Shown: positions 10,605-20,769, numbered from the stretch's first letter. The stretch: DNA of 64,000 nucleotides from Prorocentrum cordatum (GCA_963575745.1 CAUYUJ010015497.1:139566-203565); one strand, 5' to 3'. Program-made: numbers and translations. Notes: generated from the sequence alone by a model not told the origin.

Positions 10605-10735
10605 CCGCGCGTCGTCGTCTTCGTCGTCGTCGTCGTCGTCGCCGCCGTCATTGGCAGCGGCGTCGTCCTCGTCCACCTCGTCGTCGTCGTCCTCCTCCTC
10701 CTCCTCGTCGCCCTCGTCGACGTCGTCGCCTCCGC
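10605..10735. repeat. (CGT)n/(TCG)n-rich tract
   Basis: Imperfect trinucleotide tract that grades from CGT into CCT units. Confidence 0.85.
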
Positions 10736-11150
10736 TCATCCTCCCGCCCCTCACGTGCGGGCGGAGGCGCTCCCGCCCCGCCCCCCCGGCCGCCGTGCGG
10801 GGCGGGCGCCTGTTTCCGAGGCGACCTGCGAGAGCAGCGCCGATGGCCTCGCGCGCGCGCAAAGAAGGGAAAAACGCGTGAGCATCACCGCTCGCCGGTC
10901 CGCCCGGGTGTCTTGGATCTGCGCCTCGGCCGCCCTGAAGGGCGCCTGGGGCGCCAACTCCCGGATGGGGGAGGGGGGCAGGCTTCTTGGAAGGAGGCTC
11001 CTTCTCAGAAGGCGCCGGCTCGACCTCTACGATACAGAGAAAAGGCCCGCGTCTTCTAGGACGAAGCAGGGGCGCCTCTGAGGAGCCTTTCCCCCCCTCC
11101 CCCATACCCACCCTGTGCGCGCCGCCAGGGGACCGCCGCAAGTGTATGCT
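10736..11150. other. GC-rich spacer, no gene recognised
   Basis: Overlapping Arg/Ala-rich frames only. CTTCTCAGAAG, a palindrome that recurs at 15.2-15.4 kb, occurs at about 11001. Confidence 0.5.
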
Positions 11151-11156
11151 CGTGCA

Positions 11157-11383
11157 TGATGGGATTGTTCTCCACCGCCACCACCACCATAAGTTTGAGG
11201 GGGAGGGGGTCCTCTACCACCTCCTCCTCCCTCTCCTCCTCCTCCTCCTCCTCCTCCTCTTCGTCGTCCTCCTCCTCCTCCTCCTCCTCTTCGTCGTCCT
11301 CCTCCTCCTCCTCGTCCTCCGCCTCCTTCCCCCCTCAAAACTTTATGGTGGTGGTGGTGGAAACAGCAGGCCCATCAGTGCAG
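11157..11383. mobile_element. MITE-like element with (CCT)n core, copy 1
   Basis: The left end GATGGGATTGTTCTCCACC then CACCACCATAAGTTTGAGG is an inverted copy of the right end (CCTCAAAACTTTATGGTGG, GGTGGAAACAGCAGGCCCATC). The terminal inverted repeats are about 45 bases and enclose a (CCT)n array at 11214-11330. A second copy with the same arrangement lies at 21205-21366. No transposase is present, so any movement would be non-autonomous. Confidence 0.75.
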
Positions 11384-11835
11384 GTTCCTGCTGCTCCAAG
11401 GTCTGCAGGTCCCGCCCCCGGCCGGAGAAGCCTGCTTTCTCGGGCCACGGGGCCGTCAGAAAGAGCGGCCCGGGGGCTGCGGAGCCTGCACCAGGTGGTG
11501 GCGGTCGAGGCGTGCCGGGGGCCCACACGGCGAACAATAAATCCGAGCGCCAGGTCCGGGTTCACAAAATCGGGCGGTCCATGTTGTTGTTCTAGTTTTG
11601 TTATGATCCTGGCGTTGTGGCGCCATGTGTCGGGCTCCAGGGGGCCACATCGGGGCCCGTAGGAATTCATCTGGGACGGAAAGGCTACCCTGATAGATCG
11701 CGGAGACGGAAGACTCGAGTTTGTGAGGGCCTCCAGTTTGCTTAACGGGGCCGTCAGAAAATTAACGGAGCCCCGACACCACCATAATCACCCCACCATC
11801 ATCACCACCGTCACCCTCGGCATCGGCATCGCAGG

Positions 11836-11905
11836 AAAAAGAGAGAGAGAGAGAGAACAACAAAAAAAAAGAAGAGAGAAAGAGAGAGAGAGAGAGAGAA
11901 ACGAG
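11836..11905. repeat. (GA)n microsatellite
   Basis: AGAGAG runs interrupted by an A-rich stretch. Confidence 0.9.
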
Positions 11906-12119
11906 ACAGAGATCCGCCGGCCCCCTTGCGGGGCCACCAGGCTGCGAGGATGAGGATTACAGCTCCCTGTTCCAGTTGCAGCTTCCTGTTTCCACTGTTA
12001 CAGTCCTGCTTTCTGCCTCCTTACTGCTAATTGTTCCTGTCCGCGCGAGGGGTGGGAGCCCCAAACATGTTTTTTGTGTTACCACGCCCTGGGATGGCTC
12101 TCAGAATTCGTGGGGGGGC

Positions 12120-12660
12120 GTGGGACACGTACAAATACTTGATATTCGCCTCCCCGAGGCCATAAGCCCTAGTAAGTTGCTTCCGTATTCGCGTCCCGAG
12201 GCCATAAACCTCAGAAAATTATACAATGCTCGCGTCCCCGAAGCCATAATCCCTCATATATTAGATGATGTGTGCGTCCCCGAGGCCACAAACCCTCATA
12301 CATTACATAATATTCGCGTCCCCGATGCCATATACCCTCGTAGATTACACAATATTCGCGCCCCCGTCCCCGAGGCCGCAAACATTTGTAAATTACACCA
12401 TGCTTGCGTTCCCGAGGCCAAGCACCGTCGCAAATTACACGATATTCGCGTCCCTGAGGCCATACACCCTTACAGATTAAGCAAGATGTGCGCACCCAAG
12501 GCCATCGTCCCTGGTAGCTCAATCAATATTTGCGCCCCCGAGGCAACACACTTCTGTAAATTAGAAAATACTCGCGTTCCCGAAGCCATAATTCATCGTA
12601 AACTACTGCGTGTTCTCGCCACCGAAGCCATAAACCCTCGTAAATTAGTATTGGCCCTCG
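12120..12660. repeat. 42-bp satellite array B
   Basis: About 13 units of the same 42-bp satellite as at 1.4-2.0 kb, same orientation; GCGTCCCCGA cores recur exactly 42 bases apart (12231, 12273, 12315). In one frame it reads as a 14-residue repeat of the type RVPEAINPRKLHNI. There is no ATG or conserved context to make that a gene. Confidence 0.9.
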
Positions 12661-12837
12661 CGTGAAGTCCTGGCATTGCTTCACGTCAGCGTCCAGACAT
12701 CCCAACACAGCTCTGGGGACCAGCGACATGGGGGCGAAGCCCTTACGGAGAAAGACATAACGATCCGTTTTTACTCAAACACCGAACCCCCCAAAAAACT
12801 CATTCCCGCGGGGGGGGCAGGAAGAACGATGCGGAAT

Positions 12838-12990
12838 CCGATTGAAATCCTTGTGGAAACCGATTGGGATTCTACTAAAGTCAGATTGGGATCTGAGTGG
12901 GAACCTGTTGGGATCTGATTGGGACACTATTGGGACCCTCAGGGCACATATTGAAATCCGATTGGAATCTGATCAAAATCATGCTGGGAA
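12838..12990. repeat. degenerate GATTGGGA repeat
   Basis: Runs of GATTGGGATCTGAGTGGGAAC-like text with a period near 16-17 bases. Confidence 0.6.
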
Positions 12991-13069
12991 TCATCTTGCA
13001 CCCAGATACGTTCCCCCCCCTCGCAGTGGCGGAAGCCCGAAAAAGTCCCCAACAGATCTCCAACAGGGT

Positions 13070-13178
13070 ACACTGACGGGGGAACCGGACGGACATGTCG
13101 AGCTCTCGGCCCGCGGCCCCGAGAGGATCCCAGGAGGCCGCAAAAGGCCCCAGAAGGACCCCAGGACCCCCCCAAGAG
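13070..13178. repeat. CCAAGA-family fragment
   Basis: Contains the island GGGGGAACCGGACGGACATG then TCGAGCTCTCGGCCC, shared with 35.8 kb, followed by GAGGCCGCAAAAGGCCCC-type repeats. It directly precedes 90-bp satellite sequence. Confidence 0.65.
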
Positions 13179-13180
13179 GT

Positions 13181-13305
13181 AGAGCTCCCTATGGGGCCAC
13201 GATCCTCGTGAGGGGTGTGCCGACATGGCCCGAAGTCGCCATGCGAGCCCTGCAACTGGCGCCTTCGGTGGAGCTCCCTATGGGGCCACGGAACGTTGTA
13301 CCGGA
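13181..13305 (+). repeat. 90-bp satellite, short array
   Basis: About 1.4 units: GAGCTCCCTATGGGGCCACG, then ATCCTCGTGAGGGGTGTGCC, then CATGCGAGCCCTGCAACTGG. Same family as at 27, 38 and 50-53.7 kb. Confidence 0.85.
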
Positions 13306-13333
13306 TGTGCCGGAACAGAGGCATGCGGAGGGC

Positions 13334-13410
13334 ACAGGAGGGGGAGGGGGAGGAAGGTGCGCTGTCTCTTGAAAACGAGGACCCAACCCCACAGGATGGT
13401 TGGGAAAAAT
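13334..13410 (+). repeat. satellite 3' module (GGA tract plus hairpin)
   Basis: A short GGGGGA tract, then TCTCTTGAAAACGAGG, then the hairpin ACCCAACC...GGTTGGGA. The same module, in the same order after a satellite, occurs at 42222-42331 (+), 49997-50110 (-) and 52011-52125 (-). Confidence 0.8.
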
Positions 13411-13560
13411 TGGGTGCTGGAGCCGACGCCGTGGGCTTCTGAAACCACCTTCCCTCAGAACAGTTCGGTGCTGGAACCGACGGGTCTTCCAGGCATTAGC
13501 AGCTGGAACCACTTTCCCTAATAAAAATTGCGCGCTGGAGCCACACCCCGTTCAGGACAG
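13411..13560. repeat. three-copy GTGCTGGARCC repeat
   Basis: TGGGTGCTGGAGCCGACG, TCGGTGCTGGAACCGACGG and GCGCGCTGGAGCCACACC recur with interleaved CCACYTTCCCT motifs. Confidence 0.6.
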
Positions 13561-13659
13561 AGTGGAGGTAGGGGGGGGACAGGCCCGAAGGCGGGTGTCC
13601 TAGCGTTGTAGTCGCGCCTCGTCCCCCAATGGGGGCAGTCTGCGCGCGCTCGTGCGCGT

Positions 13660-13992
13660 GCGGTTGGTCGGTCGGTCGGTCGAACGGTCGGTCGTCGTCG
13701 GTCGGTCGGTCGGTCGGACCGCTCGTTCGGGCCGGTCGTCGGTCGTAAGTCGGTCGTCGTCGCCAGTCGTCGTCGTGTCGGTTGGTTGGTTGGTCGCTCC
13801 GGTCGTCGGTCGGCGGTCGGTCGGTCTGATCGGTCGGTCGGTCGGTAGCCGGTCGGCCGTCGTCTCGGTCGGTCGGTCGGTCGGTCCGTCGGTCGGTCAG
13901 TAGTCGTCGTCGTCGTCGTCGTTGGTCGTCGTCGTCTCGGTCGGTCGGTCGGTCTGTCGGTCGGTCGGTCCGTCGTCGTCGTCGGTCGTCGT
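13660..13992. repeat. (GGTC)n-rich tract
   Basis: Degenerate tetranucleotide GGTC/CGGT tract interrupted by CGTCGTCGT runs. Confidence 0.9.
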
Positions 13993-14002
13993 CGTTGTTG
14001 TG

Positions 14003-14125
14003 GCTCCCTCATGGCTCCCTCGTGACTCCCTCACGGCTCCCTCACGGCTTTCTCATGGCTCCCTCATGGCTCCATCATGGCTCCCTCATGGCTCCGTCAA
14101 GGCTCCCTCATGGCTCCCTCATGGC
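14003..14125. repeat. 11-bp tandem repeat
   Basis: About ten copies of ATGGCTCCCTC with single-base variants. Confidence 0.9.
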
Positions 14126-14186
14126 GCTCTCTCAAGTCGCGCCACTCGGGCCAAACAAGCTACGGATGCAAAGATGATCAAAACAT

Positions 14187-14878
14187 GACGCACGTCTGAA
14201 AACGCCCCCGATACTTGCACATGCGGTGGACACGGGGGCGGGAAACCGGTTGGCACGTTCGGTTCGACGCAGCGTGTTGTTAAAGCAGTTCAGCAGGGTA
14301 GCAAACTCAAAAAGCAGGCAGCAGCCTCTCGGCAGTACCTTGCCATCAAACGGATTGAACAATCAGGACTTGAAGCTGGGGCCTCCTACGGATCCAAGGC
14401 CTACGGTTATGCTGTGTTCATTTACTTTGTAGGCGTATTGACGCCGCTCCGGGGAGCGGCAAGGGAGAAAGATGTATCACCACGGTCATGGACTTCAGAA
14501 CACACTGCCTGGATCCAGGCATTCGGCGTCCCATCCTATGTTGAAGCATTAGCTCCATGTGCGGATCCACGAGCCTGGAGCAGGTCCAGGCACCGCCAAA
14601 GCCTGGCCAACTGTCTTCGAGCAGATGAACACACGGGCACCCGAAATGCGTACTCGTCATATCCGAGGACCCCAGACGGGCTCTTACTCATCAGATGCTT
14701 CTCCTGGATTCCAGAGTCTCCTGATCAGATGTTTGGCATGTGCCGGATCTTTTCCAAGAAGTTCAACTCGAGCCGGTTGCACTCCCTGGGCCAGGAACGA
14801 ATATCCGTTTGGATGGCCAGAAGTCTAGTCTCCAAGCTCTGCAGCGGCGGCGGACCGCTACTGCGGGGCTCGATTTGA
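14187..14878 (+). CDS. possible coding exon, unknown protein
   Basis: A plus-strand frame opens just after a TGA near 14184 and runs to 14878. Its first 80 residues are convincing: a CTCGGHGGGKPVG segment, then TQRVVKAVQQGSKLKKQAAA, RQYLAIKRIEQSGLEAG and a hydrophobic end AYGYAVFIYFVGVLTPL. A basic coiled helix followed by a membrane-like segment is suggested. After about 14445 the composition weakens, so the real exon may end there. No ATG fits, so it is either an internal exon or a fragment. I do not recognise the family. Confidence 0.35.
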
Positions 14879-15220
14879 AGGAGGCGTAGACAACCAGAGC
14901 CTGTCTCCTCTGCCCAATCAGTTGCAAGATGCACCGCACGAGAGGCAATTGGCATAACTTCTTCTGTGCATCGCGGCAGGTAGCGCGCGGCTGGAGACCC
15001 GTAAGCAAGACGCAGGGATTTCACCAGGGAGTAGTTGCCGGGATTGTCGAGTCGAACCAAAACTACAATGAAATTGAAGCGTGTGTTGGGCATCGCGGCA
15101 CCACTCCGCGAAGCTGGACGGTGGTGGAACCACCACCAGTAGATACAGAGAAGTGGCAGGCCACGGGATTGGAAGGCGAGTTGTACCCAAGCTGTCTTTG
15201 GCATGTCGGCGGCGAGCTCA
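14725..15220 (-). CDS. ambiguous coding trace
   Basis: The minus frame contains protein-like stretches (LVKSLRLAYGSPAARYLPRC, CNRLELNFLEKIRHMPNI), but the plus strand is also open over much of it (GLEGELYPSCLWHVGGEL). The strand cannot be decided by eye and no family was recognised. It may be retroelement debris. Confidence 0.2.
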
Positions 15221-15229
15221 GGGGGGAAG

Positions 15230-15372
15230 TGAGAAGGGGCGGGCCTTCTCAAAAGACGCGGGAGTCCCTGGGCCTTCTGAGAAGTTTCCGAATCCTTCCC
15301 CGAAGGCATAGAAAGCTTCTCAGAAGGAGCGATGGCTTCTGAGAAGTCCCGCCGCCTTCTGAGAATCCCGTT
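15230..15372. repeat. CTTCTGAGAAG palindrome cluster
   Basis: Four to five copies of CTTCTSAGAA palindromes occur within 140 bases. Single copies occur at 8.3 kb and 11.0 kb. Confidence 0.65.
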
Positions 15373-15479
15373 TTCCTTCTCACTCCCCGCCCTCGCCCGC
15401 CGCCAAACATGGGAGTGCGCAGATCCAATGCTCATCTGTGGGAACGCTTCAGGGGTCTCGATTCAGGGGAGTCTTGTCT

Positions 15480-15660
15480 TCGCAGAATATTGCCCTCGCT
15501 CGGACGTCCATTCCCAGTGCGTTTGTCGATTCTGTGCGTTTATGTTTTTTTCGCAAGATGAGCCGAACTACTCTTCGATTGTCCTCGCCGAGACAAAATG
15601 CACACCACGTCCGAGCGATGCCACACGGCTTCGCAGAGTAGGCTTCACTATCATGGACAT
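15480..15660. repeat. dispersed repeat R5, copy 1
   Basis: TTGCCCTCGCTCGGACGT, a GTGCGTTTATGTTTTTTTCG segment and a final GTCCGAGCGATGCC match the order of motifs at 29095-29280. Diverged. Confidence 0.5.
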
Positions 15661-15699
15661 TTCGGGGATCGCGCCGTTCATGGTCTCGGCCAGTTGCGG

Positions 15700-16560
15700 G
15701 GATTCGTACTGAGACACCCCAGGCAGTGCCTAGTGGGAAACTCAGCGCATCAGAATTAATTGAGCACCACATTGACCACTGGACACCTTACTCTTGTGTT
15801 GACGAGGAGGTCGTGCGTGGCTTGTGGGAGAGACGGTGGGACAATCCTTAGGGCGAGTTGGCCCCAACATGGAGAGCAATATGTAAGCGGTAGGCGACGT
15901 CGGCGTTGTTCGCAAAGGCGCGATCGGGGAACTCGAGGGTTGGGGGCTTCTCTGGTGCCCCAGGCCTGGCCGAACTCCCCGCGTGCCCCCCGAAACGTCA
16001 AGGATTGTTTCAAGGAATGTGTACGCCTGTGTCTTTGCAGGACGTGCAGCAGATCGGCATCGTGTGCCCGAGACGTCAAGGCTCGCAGTGCACTCCGTCG
16101 GGAGGAAACCAGCCTTGGTCAGCAACCTGCCATCGCTCGGGCATACACGATTTCCCCCGTTGCCGTAGGCGGCCCGAGCAGGAGGAGGAGAAGGAAGAAG
16201 AAGAAAACGCACGCCAAACGGCGGACCTGGCCCCCGCAGGGCGGGGATGTCCTCCGAGCGATGCCAAGGGAAACGTTCGATGAGGTCTACGTCGGAAGTG
16301 GTGGCCGCAGACCGCGGGATGAAGCAGGCTGTAACACAAGCAGAGGTCCGACGCCGAGGCTGTTATCGCTGGCCCCCCTCTGCCTCCCACGCCTCCCCCT
16401 CTCAACATCCCCGAGGGACACGTACCTGTTTCGCCAGTTCGTAATGTTCCAGCCCCTACAAGACATCCCAACGACAACCCAAATGTCCTCGTAGATCGCC
16501 CCAAGGTGGCCCGAGGAGCCCGCAGGAGATGCCGACGACCGCCCCAGAGGTCTGCAAAGA
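15700..16560. other. no gene recognised
   Basis: Mixed-composition sequence with overlapping frames on both strands and no clear winner. GCTCGGGCATACACG near 16135 faintly resembles repeat R5. Confidence 0.4.
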
Positions 16561-16581
16561 CAGCATAGGATGGCCAAACTT

Positions 16582-16599
16582 TGGCCAAACGTTTGGCCA
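16582..16599. repeat. 18-bp perfect palindrome
   Basis: TGGCCAAACGTTTGGCCA, preceded by a partial copy (TGGCCAAACT). Confidence 0.85.
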
Positions 16600-16699
16600 C
16601 ATAGGCCGTTTCCCGAAAGGCAGCGGGTGGCGGTGATTCGCCGTAGGCGCCTTCGATACATTGGGAGCAGATCCGCCTTGACTTCGGGCCCGGTGGCCC

Positions 16700-17000
16700 A
16701 GTGGCGCGGCTGGGTCGCGAGCGCCCCTTGGGTCCCAGACGCCCTGGCCCAAGAGACGCCCAAGACGGTCCAAGAGGGGCCCAGGAGGGGGAACACGAAC
16801 CGAAAGAACGAGCCTTCCGCACCCATGAGGCCCCACGGGGCACCCACGAGGTCCCAGGAGGCCCCGAAACAACCTGCCAGAAGCTGCAAAACTGCCTCCA
16901 GGCCCCCCAGGAGGCCTCCACGAGATCCCGGCGAGCATCTAAGAGGCCTCAGACCCACAACCCAGGCACGGTGGCTGGATGGGCCGACGGCTGCTAGCTT
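16700..17000 (+). repeat. CCAAGA-family block
   Basis: Degenerate CCAAGAGACGCCCAAGACGG units, the island GAACACGAACCGAAAGAACG then AGCCTTCCGC, and a tail GGCTGGATGGGCCGACGG. The tail resembles the block ends at 26.6 kb and 49.2 kb. Confidence 0.75.
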
Positions 17001-17123
17001 CGACCCCTAGTAGCTCCATGCAAGACCTCTCGCATTACCAAGAAACGGAGAGAGGATCAGTTTCGCTTCGAGTAGAGGCTTCATCCGAAGTAGCGTTGCA
17101 GTAGTGCTTCGCGCGGGTTGCCA

Positions 17124-17345
17124 CTCCTCCTCCTCCTCCTCCTCCTTCTCCTCCTCCTCCTCCTCCTCTTCTTCGATCCTCCTCGATCCTGGCCATCCTC
17201 CTCCTCCTCCTCCTCCTTCTCCTCCTCCTCCTCCTCCTCCTCCTCCTCCTCTTCTCCTCCTCTTCATCACCCTCCTCCTCCTTCTCCTGCTCCTCCTCCT
17301 CCTCCTCCTCCTCCTCCTCCTCCTCCTCCTCCTCGCTCCTCCTCC
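17124..17345. repeat. (CCT)n array
   Basis: CCT array with CTT variants, pyrimidines on plus. Confidence 0.95.
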
Positions 17346-17482
17346 TCCGTCTCCCCCTCCAGCGGCGGGGGGCGCAGTCCGCATGCGCTCTGCACCTGGG
17401 TGCCAGCGCGTGCCTCCAGCGCTCAGCGCTGATTCCCTAGGGACGGCCGCTGCTCGCAACACGCGACGGTCATCCCTATCGG

Positions 17483-17690
17483 GGGCGTCCAAGAGGGGGG
17501 CGTCCAAGAGGCGGGCGCAAATCATGGCCAGTGGCGCGTGCGGCGCACGTCGTGCGCGGCCCAGGGGGGAGTCCATGACGTATTGAAATGAGAAGAGGCG
17601 CCATCGAATCTAGGGAGGCATCATGACCCAAGCCATGATACCCCCGCCCCCCCGAATCATCAGCCCCCACATGGCCGCCCCGGAGCCCTC
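17483..17690. repeat. dispersed repeat R1, copy 2
   Basis: GTCCAAGAGGGGGGCGTCC, AAATCATGGCCAGTGGC, TATTGAAATGAGAAGAGGCG and the hairpin ATCATGACCCAAGCCATGAT occur in the order seen at 8110-8310. Confidence 0.8.
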
Positions 17691-17896
17691 GGGGGGAGGG
17701 GCGCGCCAGCCAGGGAAGATGCCTGGCGTCGCTTGCCCGGGAGCACGGCAGGGCGCGCAAAACGTGGCCGCCCTCCCTGCGCCCGGGGCCGCAGCCCAGC
17801 CCGTGCTGCGGGCGCCTTCGCTGACCGCCAGACCTGTCGACCGTCTTCGAGGTGGAGCTCCTTGCTGCGGGTCCCAGAGGAGTGAGGAGCGAGGGG

Positions 17897-18026
17897 GGGA
17901 GGAGGAGGAGGAGGAGGAGGAGGAGGAGGAGGAGGAGGAGGAGGAGGAGGAGGAGAGGAGGAGGAGGAGGAGGAGGAGAGGAGGAGGAGCAGGAGGAGGA
18001 GGAGGAGGAGGAGGAGGAGGAGGCTG
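17897..18026. repeat. (GGA)n array
   Basis: Near-pure GGA array, purines on plus. Confidence 0.95.
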
Positions 18027-18334
18027 GACACTGGTTGGAAACTACCTCAAGGTCCCGAAGGCATTGCTCGCCACGGCGGACGCGGAAGGCAGTCAAAGAG
18101 AGGCCGGCTCCCCACTGCAAGGCGCAGAGACCGCGCCGAAAACGAGACCGCCACCAGGGGGGTGGCGGGCGCCCCGGCCCCAGGGAACTCGGTCCCCAGG
18201 GCCCCATGGGACCAGGAGAGGACGGCCCAGGTCTGCAGTCAGAAGCCACCCCCGCGCCGACATTCCCCCTCAGACTTCCTGCGCCTCGAGCTGCACGACC
18301 TGATCGCACAGTTTCAGCCAACGAGGGCCTTCAG

Positions 18335-19300
18335 CGCGCCCTGGTGCTCGGGCTGCGCGTGCAGCCAGTCCAAGAAACTCGCGCAATCGATGCCCTCGCC
18401 TCCGCGAACTGCTCCGTCTCCGCGCCCGCCAGCGGGCCGCCAGGCGCGGGCCGCCAGGCGCGGGGAACCCTAGCCGCAAGGCCGCGGCGTCCCGAATAGC
18501 CCCTGCAGCGGCTGGCAGGGGGGGGGGGGCCGAAAGCGATACGCACGATCGCCAACCACGAAACCCACCACGCTGCCGATGGCCCCATCGGGAAGGCATC
18601 CCCAGCGCAGCACATCGGCTCCTGGAGCCAGGTCCTCCTCGTACGAGTCGTCGTCGGGCGTCAGCGTCATGACGATCGACACGCCGCCAGGGGGGAGGTA
18701 GATGGCATTCCTCTCGTGCCATATCCGCGCCGCGCCCACCGCGTAGAGGGCCAGGAAGAAGTCGCCCTCGTGCAGGCCGTGGCTGCCGGTGAGCTGGTGG
18801 AGCGTCCCCACGGGAGCCGCAGGCGCGACAGCCGCCGTGGCTATCGCTGCCTGTGCAGGGCCAGCTGCTGCCGCGCCTCGAGAGCCAGCTGCTCGCCAGT
18901 CGTCGCGGACGGGGCGGGCAAGGAGGGCCCACCAGACGCTGGAGCATGCCGAGCAGGTCGACGCCAGACGGCAGGCAACTCTGGACTCCAGAAGGCCCCG
19001 GCGAGGAGCCCCAGCAGGCAGACTACGATGGCCACCAGCACGTGCGCCAGGACAAGGAGAGACACGGGCACCTGCCGCAGCAAGCTGCTCACACTGCCCG
19101 GGGCCACACTCCAGGTGGCAGAAGGGGCAGGAGGGACAGCTCACAGACGGCGAGCGGTTGCGCGCGGGGCAGGGCGCCGATGAAGCACGCAGCACCCTCC
19201 CCGTCGAACGGCGTCGGGCCAGCTCAGCCACAGCAGCCCGGGCTGCGGCCGGCATGAGCTGTCCCTCCCCCGAGGTCTGAAAGGGTGCCAACTTGAGCAA
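18335..19300 (-). CDS. candidate multi-exon membrane-anchored protein
   Basis: Three minus-strand pieces look real and collinear. Near 19150-19300 is a Cys-rich patch (CPSCPFCHLECGPGQC). Near 19000-19090, in another frame, is a strong membrane segment (VSLLVLAHVLVAIVVCLLGL). From about 18790 to 18500 is a domain with GLHEGDFFLALYAVGAARIW, SIVMTLTPDDDSYEEDL and VGFVVGDRAYRF. A C-terminus near 18335-18415 reads GIDCASFLDWLHAQPEHQ and stops at TGA. The pieces lie in different frames, so introns or frameshifts are required. Cys patch plus membrane segment plus a 'TPDxDxYxEDL' domain recalls N-terminal regions of dinoflagellate retroelement polyproteins; that is memory only and unverified. Confidence 0.45.
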
Positions 19301-19344
19301 GGACGGCGGCGAAGCCGTGCGGCCGCTTCTGGCTCGCTCACTGC

Positions 19345-19850
19345 TTCCTGTTCTGAGGACTGCGCATAATGATGATACGGCTAAGTATAATAACGATAAC
19401 CAATACTTGTAACACTCTTAAAAATGATGCACCATGACAAACATACCACGAATAACAATAATTAAACCACAAATGATAAACAAATGGTCGTAATCCACCA
19501 ATGCTGCTACGAATAATAAGAACCAACATGCTGATAGCACGACTAACACTACTCATACTGACCATAATGAACAATAACACGTAACACGAACACGAAACTG
19601 ATAGTTTAACAATGATAATGTCCGTATCCAGATAATAATAATACGACGAATGAAGATCATGATGATAATACTGGAAAACATTATCATGGTAGTACTCACG
19701 AAACACTAACATTGATAATAATACGAACGCTCAGGTACAAGAATGACGATACTGGCAATCGTACTAATAATGGTAATACTCATACTAATGCGACGAAGAA
19801 GAATACTACGAATAAGAATAAGATAAAGATAATGCGGGTGAGCAGCAGGA
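19345..19850. other. AT-rich low-complexity island
   Basis: About 500 bases dominated by AATAATGATAC / ATACGAATAA text, strikingly AT-rich against the GC-rich surroundings. Degenerate trinucleotide character, no plausible gene. Confidence 0.8.
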
Positions 19851-20029
19851 GGAAGGATGCGCAGGAGAAAAAAGGGAAGGATAAGGCAGGATATGGACGA
19901 GGACGAACAGCGGCGGAGGGGAAATGAGGGGGGCGACAGCGATGAAGAAGGACTAGGACCCAGAAAAGTGGCCTGCGCGGGGGCAAGAGTGCCAGTCTGA
20001 ACGACAGGAGCAAAACGCCGATCCCAAGA

Positions 20030-20195
20030 TGAGGTTCGCGCTGCAGCGGGCACACCATTTTGAAACACCTAAAACTATCGGACTGTAACCAACCATAGCA
20101 ATCACGTGCCGATCCTGAAATTAGGCCCACGCTGCAGCGGGAACACCGTTTTGAAGCACCTAAAGCTGTCGGATTGTAAACAACCACGAGCATCA
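20030..20195. repeat. two-copy 91-bp tandem repeat
   Basis: CTGCAGCGGGMACACCRTTTTGAARCACCTAAA recurs 91 bases apart (20041 and 20132), each followed by GTCGGAYTGTAA-type text. Confidence 0.85.
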
Positions 20196-20199
20196 CTTA

Positions 20200-20765
20200 T
20201 GTCCTATTCTGCGTGTAAAACATCCGTACGCAGGGAGGGCGGAGCATATTCCGGACAGAGTACTCAGATTGAGTACGTGTAAGACCTGGACCTCTGACGT
20301 CGTCGTTGCCTTCTCCAGGCGACTCCCGATGTGCCACACGGGTAGGGGCCATGGTTAAACAAAACGGGTCGCAGACCCCAAAGGCGTTCGGCATCGAAAC
20401 CGACCTGGACGGCCGGAACAGATCTCGAACCAGATCGATCCGATCGAAACAGCCCGTGAACCAGGGCTGGGCACAAACGTTGTTTGTCGTTTTGCTGTCG
20501 TTGTGCTCTACCCGTTGTCCTGTACCTCCCTCCCAAAACGAAAAACAAGACACAACCGAAATCCAGCAAAACGACGCTTAGGCCCAGCCCTGCCGTGACC
20601 TCGGGTCGAACCTCGGATCCGGTCGATCGAACCGATTCGGATCGGGCTCGGCCCTCGGGCCACGACTCGGGTCTCGGGCGGCCGCTCGGAAGGATCCAGG
20701 CACCCCCCAGAGGGCTCTCGGCAAGGCGCAGCTGCTGGCACGCAGCCCCAGGCAAGAAGACCTGC
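20200..20765. other. GATC/ATCG-rich spacer
   Basis: Contains dense GATCGATC/GGATC motifs at 20430-20455 and 20625-20660. Similar GATC-dense sequence occurs at 28.2-28.5 kb. No gene recognised. Confidence 0.5.
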
Positions 20766-20769
20766 AGGA

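Noticed and set aside
11976-12060. Signal-peptide-like leader (VSTVTVLLSASLLLIVPVRA) ahead of the 42-bp satellite frame
   Set aside because: There is no ATG, and the downstream frame is satellite. It may be worth a second look only if a transcript is found.
20390-20680. Homology with the GATC-rich segment at 28.2-28.5 kb
   Set aside because: Shared density of GATC/ATCG motifs but no collinear alignment by eye.
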